This document shows, one piece after another, positions 18,447 through 26,604 of a stretch of DNA of 64,000 nt (position 1 is its first letter; every line of letters begins with the position of its first letter). The stretch spans positions 248,001 to 312,000 of the forward strand of contig AP027924.1 of NCBI GenBank assembly GCA_036322855.1, given 5' to 3'. The notes beneath the pieces are model-generated. The model did not search any database. It saw only the letters and a list, made by a program, of their open reading frames with translations, and was not told the origin of the DNA. The position numbers were made by a program, and so were the translations under genes. The stretch comes from Improbicoccus pseudotrichonymphae (GTDB taxonomy: Bacteria > Bacillota > Clostridia > Oscillospirales > Acutalibacteraceae).

Positions 18447-21185
18447 TTATCTAGGAAGTTTTCGTAAGTTGTATAATGGATCTTCATCGTCGTTATCGCT
18501 GTTATCACTATTAACGTCGTTGGGCAAAGATTTCACGTTACCGTTGTATGGATTTTCATCGTCGTTATCGCTGTTAACGTCGTTGGGCAAAGGTTCCATG
18601 TTACCGTTGTATGGATTTTCATCGTCGTTATCAGTCGTTATCGCTGCTATCGCTGTGTTATCGCCGTTGGGCAAAGGTTCCACGTTACCGTTGTTAAGAA
18701 ACAATCTATCACTTTCCCTATTATATCTTAATTCGATTACCTCTATTCTTTCTCTTCTTCTTGAAAAGAAATTTCCAATTCTGTTGGTAAAATTATCTCT
18801 ATTTGCAGCAGATGGGTTAAATTCCGTCAATAAACCAACTAATTCAACCATTCTTCTTTCAACGCTTCTTGCCCCTTGATGAACATCTACGGCGTTTTGT
18901 GCCAATAATCTCAAAGTTTCATCATCGACTGAAATTCTTATACCACTTTCGATTCTTTCGAAATGTGCATTTAGTTGTGATATAGCTCTTCTAAACATTT
19001 CTATATACTCTTCTAATCTAAAAAACGGCAAATGACAACATGTGCAACGAGTCGCAAATGATTCATCTATATTTTGATAGACAACACCATGTTGATCCTC
19101 GGGTTCATCGGTTTTAGTATGCCAGCTTGATGCAGTTGTATTACTTGTAAATATGACAACAGAACCGTTTAAATTTAAGTTTGTAAAACCTCCTCCGATT
19201 TTTTCAATTTTTAAATGACCATAATCAACGACATCACGCAGAGCATTTAGGATTTCGATACGTTTTTCCGGTGTAATTTTATCAATTTCGTCTATTAATA
19301 TTACAACAACACCACGTGAAAATACCACGACTCTGTAAGGAAAACTTCCCTCGGCAAAATATTTTTTAAAATCAATATTTTCTAAAGTGCTTGCGTTAAA
19401 ACTCAAAACTGGATTTATCGGTCTTCCTGTCAATATTATGGCAATATTATTGGCTATAAATGTTTTTCCAGTACCCGGGGGGCCGAAAAACGAGAGCATT
19501 ACACACTTTTGTTTGTTAGATACTGGAGAATTTCCTAAAACTATCGCTCCGGATAAAATTTTCGACAACATATCTACTAACTTGGTTCTACCGACTAATG
19601 TTTTGCTAAGTATATCTTTTACAAGCGCTCTTAATTTGACCGGACTATTTTTTACCTTTGAAATGCTGATTAATACTTTTTTTCCAAATTCTTCGGTCAA
19701 AACAACACCAGTACTAATCAAATTTGCGGAGCTTTTCGATAAAAATTTAGCAATTTCAACCGTGGTAGCTTTTACAGTGCTAACGACGATAAGTGAAAAA
19801 ATAGGCACAATAATCTTTCTATTTCTTATAACAAATTTACGAAAACAAGAACTAACTAAATAGTAATTTAACATCATTTCAACTGGGCCTGATTTTGGAT
19901 GAGGGTTGTCCGATTCATCAGAATTATTTCTTCGAATAACATTTGATAAAGCACCAAGAGTTCCCTGTATCAAATTTTCTCCAAAAATTTCTCCAAAGTA
20001 ACTCATAATACTTCTGTCTAATCTTGGAACGACTGGAAAAAAATTTTCAACAAATTCAAAATGAATACCTGGGGAAAGAAATTGCTCTACACTGATTCTT
20101 TTATTTTTCATTGTTGCTTTGTTAATTTGGACTAAATGCCGTACAAAAATAGAAAATAAGTCCATCAAAAAACTTCTACAATTAATACTACCAATAATGT
20201 AAGCAAATCTGGTTTGATGATCACTTCCAGGGTACGGTCTACGATTTTTTATTGTGTATATAAAATCTACTGGTGATACAATTGCTCTCCAATGCATATT
20301 CGCTTCTGATTCAAACGATGATGATATATGTTCCGAATTTGATATTTTATTATCAAGACCGAATTCAATTTTTGAAAAAAAATCTATTGCAGCAATAATA
20401 GGTAAAAAATAATCTTTAAATTTTTCGTCAATTGAGGATTGGGAATGAATAGTAGTGTCTTTGTATTCTAGAGGTTTTCCTTCTCTTGATATATATGGTA
20501 ATTTAGCATCATTTTTTTGATCTGCAGAAAAAACGTCGTAACGTTCAATATTAAGGAGTGAATTCGCGTTAATTTTAAGTTCTTTATTTTTTGAAAAACA
20601 TCCTGAAAACAGGAGTTTAAGTTCTGAAAAACTAATTGTTAATCCCGAACCCCATGCTTCTTTTCCATCTTCACGGTGTGAAATTATATTTAATTCTCCA
20701 TCTTCACAAAGGTTTTCAAATATATCATCACCTCCCATCCCGATGAAAAAACTTTCTCCCGAATTTCGAGGAGGTAGAGGAACAGCTTGATAATTAACTT
20801 GAGAACCAACGTTAGACCGACCTCCCACAAAAGCTGAAAAAACACCACCAAGCAAATTACCACCATTATTAGGATTATTATTAGTTTGACCAATTAAATT
20901 TCCATTTACTCCAAAAAGCGAAATATCATATCCGTTTCTTATGTTCGAGTTAATCACATTGTATATTTCTTCTTTCTTTTTTTGAATTGTTTTAATTATT
21001 TCTGGAATTTCCCAAGGTGCTTTTGTTTTGATGTCAAGAACACCCATTATTTCTTCAGCTTTCTCATCAGAAACATACATGAAAGGAAATGCCGAAGTTG
21101 ATATGTTTGGATTCAAACCATTCATTAAACTTAAAACACAAATAAAGCTAAAAAATTTTTTTATTCTTTTATGCCATAAAAACAC
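18447..21185 (-). CDS. Exported AAA+ ATPase, torsin/ClpB-D2-like
   Basis: A 912-residue protein starting with GTG behind a CAGGAGTGA site. The N-terminus has a basic region and hydrophobic core (residues 8-25) ending STSAF, a Sec-type signal. Residues 35-470 match no family I know, with a hydrophobic segment near 455-485. The AAA+ domain holds Walker A GPPGTGKT near 567-574, Walker B VVVILIDEID near 630, sensor 1 VVIFTSN near 670 and a sensor 2 QGARSVERR near 771. The GAR sensor 2 puts it near ClpB-D2/torsin AAA proteins. It ends in an acidic 21-residue repeat. A signal peptide on an ATPase is odd because the periplasm lacks ATP, so action in a host compartment is an attractive inference. Confidence 0.8.
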   Translation of the reverse strand: MFLWHKRIKKFFSFICVLSLMNGLNPNISTSAFPFMYVSDEKAEEIMGVLDIKTKAPWEIPEIIKTIQKKKEEIYNVINSNIRNGYDISLFGVNGNLIGQTNNNPNNGGNLLGGVFSAFVGGRSNVGSQVNYQAVPLPPRNSGESFFIGMGGDDIFENLCEDGELNIISHREDGKEAWGSGLTISFSELKLLFSGCFSKNKELKINANSLLNIERYDVFSADQKNDAKLPYISREGKPLEYKDTTIHSQSSIDEKFKDYFLPIIAAIDFFSKIEFGLDNKISNSEHISSSFESEANMHWRAIVSPVDFIYTIKNRRPYPGSDHQTRFAYIIGSINCRSFLMDLFSIFVRHLVQINKATMKNKRISVEQFLSPGIHFEFVENFFPVVPRLDRSIMSYFGEIFGENLIQGTLGALSNVIRRNNSDESDNPHPKSGPVEMMLNYYLVSSCFRKFVIRNRKIIVPIFSLIVVSTVKATTVEIAKFLSKSSANLISTGVVLTEEFGKKVLISISKVKNSPVKLRALVKDILSKTLVGRTKLVDMLSKILSGAIVLGNSPVSNKQKCVMLSFFGPPGTGKTFIANNIAIILTGRPINPVLSFNASTLENIDFKKYFAEGSFPYRVVVFSRGVVVILIDEIDKITPEKRIEILNALRDVVDYGHLKIEKIGGGFTNLNLNGSVVIFTSNTTASSWHTKTDEPEDQHGVVYQNIDESFATRCTCCHLPFFRLEEYIEMFRRAISQLNAHFERIESGIRISVDDETLRLLAQNAVDVHQGARSVERRMVELVGLLTEFNPSAANRDNFTNRIGNFFSRRRERIEVIELRYNRESDRLFLNNGNVEPLPNGDNTAIAAITTDNDDENPYNGNMEPLPNDVNSDNDDENPYNGNVKSLPNDVNSDNSDNDDEDPLYNLRKLPR
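18470..18700 (-). repeat. 63-bp coding minisatellite at the end of the AAA+ gene
   Basis: A 63-bp period (for example CCGTTGTATG at 18541 and 18604, then a variant at 18688) encodes repeats of the type NGNVEPLPNDVNSDNDDENPY. The copies are in frame, and one has an extra 21 bp. The acidic repeats form the C-terminal tail of the exported AAA+ protein. Confidence 0.85.
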
Positions 21186-21231
21186 GTTTTTATCACTCCT
21201 GGTTACGAACTATCTCGGAATTTCAATAGAG

Positions 21232-21260
21232 ATTGTAGCATTATTTATTTAATTTGGCAA
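21232..21260 (-). promoter_or_regulatory. Promoter of the AAA+ gene
   Basis: On the minus strand TTGCCA (21260-21255), 17 bp, TACAAT (21237-21232), about 47 bp before the GTG start. It differs from the family-type promoter. Confidence 0.65.
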
Positions 21261-21310
21261 TAGTTATGAATCTAAAGGCTTTACCAAATTAAAACATTTT
21301 ATTTCTTTTT

Positions 21311-21555
21311 CACCCATTTCTTTAGATTTCTTCCAAACGAGTATTTTTAAAAATAAATCAAAAAACACCGGAACATACTTTGCGTATGTGAGGATTTTTT
21401 TGATTTTTAATCTTTAGAAAAGACGAAGTTTAGGGAGGAATCTAATAGAAGAAACGGGGATACACCCAAAGAAACATGCGGCTCTAAGTTGTCTCCTGCG
21501 GAGACAAATTCGCCGCTAAATAGTGTCGCATTTAAAATGCTTCGCATAATTCTGT
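21311..21555 (+). repeat. Upstream family element, copy B
   Basis: A non-coding block homologous to those upstream of A and H. A long fold-back hairpin occupies 21311-21460, with a core of ACATAC/GTATGT and flanking A/T arms. The 19-bp inverted repeat TTGTCTCCTGCGGAGACAA lies at 21489-21507, flanked by GCGGC and GCCGC that could extend the stem. Confidence 0.8.
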
Positions 21556-21583
21556 TTGACAGCAAAATTCAAAATGCTATAAT
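21556..21583 (+). promoter_or_regulatory. Promoter of copy B
   Basis: TTGACA (21556-21561), 16 bp, TATAAT (21578-21583), 52 bp before the leader GTG. Confidence 0.85.
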
Positions 21584-21635
21584 CAATTTATCGGTGTTTT
21601 CGCTGATTCATATTTTAAAATCAGGAGGAAATTTT

Positions 21636-21731
21636 GTGAAAAATAAGTTTATTAAATCTCTCATGAATTCTCTCAATTCGAGAGAGAGAGAGAGAGAGAG
21701 AGAGAGGTCTCTCAGGGAGATCTCTCTATGA
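21636..21731 (+). CDS. Leader peptide B containing the (GA)n tract
   Basis: A 31-residue ORF, GTG start behind TCAGGAGGAA, reading VKNKFIKSLMNSLNS, four and a half Arg-Glu pairs, then SLREISL. Its TGA overlaps the ATG of the main ORF at 21728 (ATGA), the same arrangement as copy A. Confidence 0.65.
   Translation: MKNKFIKSLMNSLNSRERERERERSLREISL
21680..21706 (+). repeat. (GA)n microsatellite, copy B (about 13 units)
   Basis: An uninterrupted GA run of 27 bp in the leader ORF, 21 bp upstream of the main ATG. Confidence 0.95.
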
Positions 21732-22638
21732 AAAAAGAAAAGATAAATAATAATGAAAATAATAAGAAGATTAATAAAAACAATAAAATAATATCTTCTA
21801 TTTTAGCTGTTATTATGTGTTGTCAGCCACTTGTTGGGGCTGTTAAACCTGATAGTCAACCTGTAGATATCAAGGAAATGGATAGCAAGGAAACTGTTGA
21901 AATAACGGAAGATAAAGATGAAAATGAAAATAAAGATGAAAGTAAAAAGAACGATGCGGTTGATAAATCTGAAGGGTTTTCAAGTTTAGCTAAAACTATT
22001 TTTGGCGTTGTGGTGTCTCAGGCGCTATTATCTTAGGTTTATATTATATATATAATGCAATTAAATCTAAAGTTGAACCTGGTGGTGAACCTCCGAAAGT
22101 TGAACTTGATGCTGAACCTTCTGAGGTTAAACTTCTTAATAATGAACCTGGGGTAACTGAACCTAAAACTAGTACTGGAAAAGTCGAAATTGGAGGTAAA
22201 AGTTATGAAACTTACAATATAGGAAAAAAAAACGAAGATGATATAGGTTTTGAGAATTTAATTGTCAAAATAAGAAATTATGGGGGAATAACTAACTTTA
22301 CGGGTGAAATTACACTAAATAGCAGTAAACTTTTGCGAGTAGAGGTTAATCCTGATTACGAAGAAAGAATCGAAAAATTAAGTAATTATTCTAAATTTAT
22401 TGTCGCAATTATTCAAGGCAAGATTTTAAGTTATCTTCAAAGTAATGGTGTTGTTTTAACCATTGGCGATGTTGTGGCACATGCATGTGAGTTATTGGGG
22501 AACCAGGAAAACAGTTCTGAATTTTATCTGGTTAACGCTTGCGTTGGAGTTAAAATTGGTGGTAGTACTATTCGTTTTCTTATTTCTGAGGAGCTGGCGC
22601 CGTATTTAAAAGTGAAATTCATTTTGAAAATTTATTGA
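21728..22638 (+). pseudogene. Exported family protein B, frameshifted
   Basis: The first frame (21728-22036, 102 residues) has the family signal region (IISSILAVIMCCQPLVGAV), an acidic linker and the start of the transmembrane segment, then ends at VVSQALLS. Compared with copies C and H, two extra bases (GT, within GTTGTGGTGT near 22010) shift the frame. In the new frame the protein goes on (GAIILGLYYIYNAIKSK), through a Pro/Glu-rich insert, to the shared module LSNYSKFIVAIIQGK, FYLVNACVGV and ISEELAPYL, ending at 22638. Closing the 2-bp insertion restores one ORF of about 303 codons. Either a decayed copy or a second slippage site. Confidence 0.8.
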
Positions 22639-22664
22639 TCGGATACTCTAAAGATAAATATTTT

Positions 22665-23006
22665 ATGGGAAATTTTATGGGAATATATGGTTTCTCATTT
22701 GGAGTTGGATTATCACCTGGGTACTCACCCGGAGTTGTACCTAATTGTAAGAGCAAAAGCAAAAAATTAAGTGGTTATTCTGAATTTATTTTCAAAATTA
22801 TTCAAGGTAAAGATTCTTTATCAACTTATCTTAAAACTAAGAATATTGATGAAAACAACATGGAAAGTGTTGTGTTACATGCATGTGAGTTATTGTGGAA
22901 ATGCGGTCCTAGATTTCGTCTGGTTAATGCTTACGTTAAACCTAGATATGATGATTGTTCTATGTTTTTTCTTATTCCTGTTGAGCTGGCGGAGCAGTTT
23001 AGTTAG
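22665..23006 (+). CDS. Second copy of the shared C-terminal module
   Basis: A 113-residue ORF that repeats only the C-terminal module of copy B: LSGYSEFIFKIIQGKDSLST, VVLHACELL, FRLVNAYV and IPVELAEQF. It lacks signal region, linker and transmembrane segment. The frame extends to a TTG at 22635 overlapping the end of B (TTGA); the ATG at 22665 is an alternative. It probably arose by partial tandem duplication and may be untranslated. Confidence 0.5.
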   Translation: MGNFMGIYGFSFGVGLSPGYSPGVVPNCKSKSKKLSGYSEFIFKIIQGKDSLSTYLKTKNIDENNMESVVLHACELLWKCGPRFRLVNAYVKPRYDDCSMFFLIPVELAEQFS

Positions 23007-23149
23007 ATCGTTTTTACTTAGATTGTTTCCATATTGATTGGTAATTACTTTCAAATTTTTATTTGCTCGTTCCTGTCATCGTTTACATCATTCTTTTTGT
23101 TTTCCGTAGTTTTTTATAATAATAAACTAAGATTTATTGAATTTTTATT

Positions 23150-24565
23150 TTATTTGCTATTTATAATATTTAATATAATTTTTTTTGCTTCTTCTAAGTT
23201 TGCCAATCCTTTTGTTGATTTCATAACTCCACCGAGCAGAGATTGAATGGCTTTTTCTTTGCCTTTTTTATAGTCAGATACAGCCTTTTTATTGGAAACC
23301 ACAACTTCTTGGCAAATTTTGTTCAAATCAAAATCCACTCTATTTTTGCTAAATTCTTCGCACAATTCTTTTAATCCGGTATTACTATTTAAAGATTTAA
23401 TAAGTATATTCCTAGCGCTCGTCAAATTTAATTTTTTTTGAGTAATGAGATTTAAAAAATCACAAAATTCTGATGAATTAAAGGGAATTTCAAAATTTTC
23501 TTTTTTGTTTTCTGTTTCTAAAAAAGAAAAAATAGAACCTGTGATTAAGTTACAAACTAGATTCACATCACTAAATTTTTTTAAAGTTTCATCGAAAAAA
23601 TCCGAAATTTTTACATATTTTGCTATTAATTCTGCATTTTTATCACTTAAACCCATTTTTTTATAACGTGCCAATTTGCTGTCAAATAATTCCGGAATCT
23701 CACTTCTAATCTTTTCAACAAATTCATTATCTAAAGCTATTTCTTTTGTATCCGGTTCGTTGAAATATCTATAATCTAAATATTTTTCTTTTTCTCTCAT
23801 GGATTCCGTTATATTTTTTTCTTCATTGAAGCGTCTTGTTTCGTGTTGTATTTCTCCAATGTTCTCGCTTAAAATTTTAACTTGCCTTTCGTATTCGTAA
23901 CAAATGGCGCTAACTATGAACTTGATGGAATTCATATTTTTAATCTCTACCCGTGTACCCAATTCTGACGAATTCTTTTTTCTCACAGACACATTTACAT
24001 CACAACGTATTGAACCTTCTTGCATTCTTCCGTCTGAAATTTTTAGATCTTTTACTATTTTTTGAAGTTTTTCTATATACTCTTTTGCTTCTTCCGGATT
24101 TTCTATATCTGGCTCACTTACTATTTCTACAAGAGGTACGCCGCTTCTATTGTAATCTATCATGATCGAATTGTCTTTTTTTATTATTTTTCCGGCATCT
24201 TCTTCGATGTGTATATGATTTAGTCTTATTTTTTTACCATTTGAAAGAGAAACAAAACCACCTATACATATGGGACTTAGAAATTGAGAAATTTGATATC
24301 CTTTGGGTAAATCCGGATAAATATAATTTTTACGTTCTAATCTTGAATTTAAATTAATTTTGCAGTTAAGAACTAACCCTAACATCACGACAAATTTTAT
24401 GACCTGTTTGTTTAACACCGGCAAAGAACCTGGTAATCCCAAGCACACTGGGCAACATGAGGTATTAGGTTCTTTTCCGAATTCTGTGCTACATGCACAA
24501 AAAATTTTAGTACGACTGGAAAGCTCTATATGTGTTTCCAGGCCACACGTGAGTTTGAAATTCAT
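23150..24565 (-). CDS. gatB: Aspartyl/glutamyl-tRNA amidotransferase subunit B
   Basis: The tRNA-binding and kinase subunit of GatCAB, which converts Glu-tRNA(Gln) or Asp-tRNA(Asn) to the amide form. 471 residues, full length: GLETHIELSSRTKIFC at the start with zinc-type cysteines (C18, C20, C37, C40), the DYNRSGVPLVEIVSEPD motif, and the C-terminal GatB/YqeY tail ending GGVMKSTKGLANLEEAKKII. gatA and gatC are not adjacent, unlike in many Firmicutes. Confidence 0.96.
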   Translation of the reverse strand: MNFKLTCGLETHIELSSRTKIFCACSTEFGKEPNTSCCPVCLGLPGSLPVLNKQVIKFVVMLGLVLNCKINLNSRLERKNYIYPDLPKGYQISQFLSPICIGGFVSLSNGKKIRLNHIHIEEDAGKIIKKDNSIMIDYNRSGVPLVEIVSEPDIENPEEAKEYIEKLQKIVKDLKISDGRMQEGSIRCDVNVSVRKKNSSELGTRVEIKNMNSIKFIVSAICYEYERQVKILSENIGEIQHETRRFNEEKNITESMREKEKYLDYRYFNEPDTKEIALDNEFVEKIRSEIPELFDSKLARYKKMGLSDKNAELIAKYVKISDFFDETLKKFSDVNLVCNLITGSIFSFLETENKKENFEIPFNSSEFCDFLNLITQKKLNLTSARNILIKSLNSNTGLKELCEEFSKNRVDFDLNKICQEVVVSNKKAVSDYKKGKEKAIQSLLGGVMKSTKGLANLEEAKKIILNIINSK

Positions 24566-24679
24566 AACAATCGCCCCCTGTATAAATTAAAGCATCAATG
24601 CCACAACTCTATTATTCTTACTATACATATCATATTCAATATTTATGAATTGTTTTGGATTTATATTTAATTTTTAGTC

Positions 24680-25411
24680 TTATATTATTTCTTCGCTGGG
24701 GCTTATTACTTGTCCCGTTATAAATTTTGATTTCGCCAAAAAAACAGCGGTTGAAACTACATCCGACGGTGATCCTGTTTTATTGATCGGGATGCTATCC
24801 AAAATTTCTTTTTTTTCTTTTGGACTTAGATTGCCGTTTATATCTGTATCAATAAAACCCGGAACTATACAATTTACGGTTATACCTGACGATGCTACTT
24901 CTTTGGACAAGGCTTTAGTAAAACCTATCACCGCTGCCTTAGATGACGAATAATGAACTTCCATGGATGCTCCGTGAACTCCCCAAACAGAAGAAATATT
25001 TATTATTTTACCGTTTTTCTTTGGTATCATATGCCTAATGGCCAAATTCGAGCAATTAAACATAGAACCTATATTTACATTAAACAGATGTTTCCATTCT
25101 TTTTCATTTACATTCTGAAAAATCTTAGTCAAAGAAATTCCGGCATTATTTACCAATATATCCAATGAACCAAATCTTCTTATTGTGTTTTTGATTATTT
25201 TTTTACATTCTCTGTATTTGGAAACATCTGCTTTGAATGCAACAACATTCTTATTTGTTTTCTTTATTTTCTTTAAAACTTCATAAGCTTTTTTTTTAGA
25301 TTTATTATAGTTAATAACCACATTATAATCCAATTCTCCAAACTTTTTGGCCATTTCTGCACCAATTCCCCGCGACGAACCTGTTATCAAAACCGTACTT
25401 TTGTCACTCAT
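24680..25411 (-). CDS. fabG: 3-oxoacyl-[ACP] reductase FabG
   Basis: A short-chain dehydrogenase that reduces 3-oxoacyl-ACP with NADPH in fatty-acid synthesis. 243 residues with the cofactor loop TGSSRGIG near residue 11, NNAG near 87, catalytic Ser in INISSVWG and the YSSSK (YxxxK) pair near residue 154. Other SDR oxidoreductases look alike, but length and the C-terminal ITGQVISPSEE fit FabG. Its ATG overlaps the stop of the symporter gene by four bases. Confidence 0.88.
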   Translation of the reverse strand: MSDKSTVLITGSSRGIGAEMAKKFGELDYNVVINYNKSKKKAYEVLKKIKKTNKNVVAFKADVSKYRECKKIIKNTIRRFGSLDILVNNAGISLTKIFQNVNEKEWKHLFNVNIGSMFNCSNLAIRHMIPKKNGKIINISSVWGVHGASMEVHYSSSKAAVIGFTKALSKEVASSGITVNCIVPGFIDTDINGNLSPKEKKEILDSIPINKTGSPSDVVSTAVFLAKSKFITGQVISPSEEII

Positions 25412-26586
25412 TTTTTCAGTAAATCCTTTTTATAAATTTTATCAATAATAATAGCTACCGCATTGTCTCCGCAAACATTACAGGCGGTTCCGAAACCATC
25501 TTGAAATATATGAAGGGCAATCATTAAAGAAACCATTTCCGGATTAAATTTAAGAAAAGATGTCAATAAACTCGAAGCGGCAAGAATTGCCCCGCACGGC
25601 AAACCTGGCGCAGCAATCATCATTAGGGAAAGCGCCACCGTAAATGGAAAAAACGTAATGAAACTAATTGAATATCCATTCAAAATCATGACGGCTATAC
25701 TTGAAGAAATTATTGAAATAACACTACCGGTTAAATGTATAGTCGAACACAGAGGAGACACAAAATTTGCAACCTCCTCGCATACATCATTTTTTTTTGC
25801 CGCTTCAACCGAAACCGGAATTGTCGCAACAGATGATTGCGTCGCAAACGCAGTAAAGTAAACTTTGAAAATATTTTTTATTAAACCGAAAGGATTTTTT
25901 TTGGAAATGACCCCTGCGAATATAAATTGAACAACCAGCCAAGACCAATGCATTAAAATTATAACCAAAAACACTTTATAAAAAGTTTTTGCTAAAATCA
26001 TAACTCTATTCGTGGAAGATAATTTAAAAAAAGTACCAAAAACATAAAATGGGAGCAGGGGTATTATCGTTTTTTTTACCACTAATTCAACAATTCTGTA
26101 AAATTCATCCAACACTTCTTTTATGACTCTAGAGTCAATTGCATTTGCGCCTAAACCAAGTATAAAAGCAATAATAATAGCAGGTATCACTTCCATTATT
26201 GGTTTTATTTCTAATTTAAAAAGACCTGAAGCAAATGAACTGCCTGAATTATCTGACAAACAAAAACTCGAAAAATTCTTAAAAAAACTCGGGAAAACAT
26301 TGCAATCTACAAAGTAAGACGTAATTCCGGCAGCAAACATAAAAGAATAAGAAAGCAAAATGGTAATTATCAGAATTTTCCCAGAAGATTTTTTTATTGA
26401 AATAATACCGCGAGTAACGAAGGCCAAAACTATTAAAGGGACAAAAAAACTTATGAGAACGCCACACACATTGCTTATTATCAAAGCAAAATTTGAAACA
26501 AAAACCCAAGGATTATAGTAACCTAACACAACCGCCAAAATAATAGACACAAAAATACGTACTATGAATCCATATTTTCCCAACAA
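25408..26586 (-). CDS. Dicarboxylate/amino acid:cation symporter
   Basis: A 392-residue secondary transporter of the DAACS (SDF) family, importing acidic amino acids, dicarboxylates or serine/threonine with sodium or protons. Eight or so hydrophobic segments are seen, with the re-entrant FATQSSVATIPVSVEAA (serine-rich hairpin HP1) and a C-terminal region with LPCGAILAASSL and FQDGFGTACNVCGDNA as in the HP2/TM8 site. TTG start behind GGAGGTCACC. It lies upstream of fabG with ATGA overlap. The substrate is unclear. Confidence 0.85.
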   Translation of the reverse strand: MLGKYGFIVRIFVSIILAVVLGYYNPWVFVSNFALIISNVCGVLISFFVPLIVLAFVTRGIISIKKSSGKILIITILLSYSFMFAAGITSYFVDCNVFPSFFKNFSSFCLSDNSGSSFASGLFKLEIKPIMEVIPAIIIAFILGLGANAIDSRVIKEVLDEFYRIVELVVKKTIIPLLPFYVFGTFFKLSSTNRVMILAKTFYKVFLVIILMHWSWLVVQFIFAGVISKKNPFGLIKNIFKVYFTAFATQSSVATIPVSVEAAKKNDVCEEVANFVSPLCSTIHLTGSVISIISSSIAVMILNGYSISFITFFPFTVALSLMMIAAPGLPCGAILAASSLLTSFLKFNPEMVSLMIALHIFQDGFGTACNVCGDNAVAIIIDKIYKKDLLKK

Positions 26587-26604
26587 AATTTAGGTGACCT
26601 CCTT

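Noticed and set aside
18436..18879. Plus-strand Ser/Leu-rich ORF over the AAA+ gene end
   Set aside because: It is the complement of the acidic 63-bp coding repeats; no own start signal.
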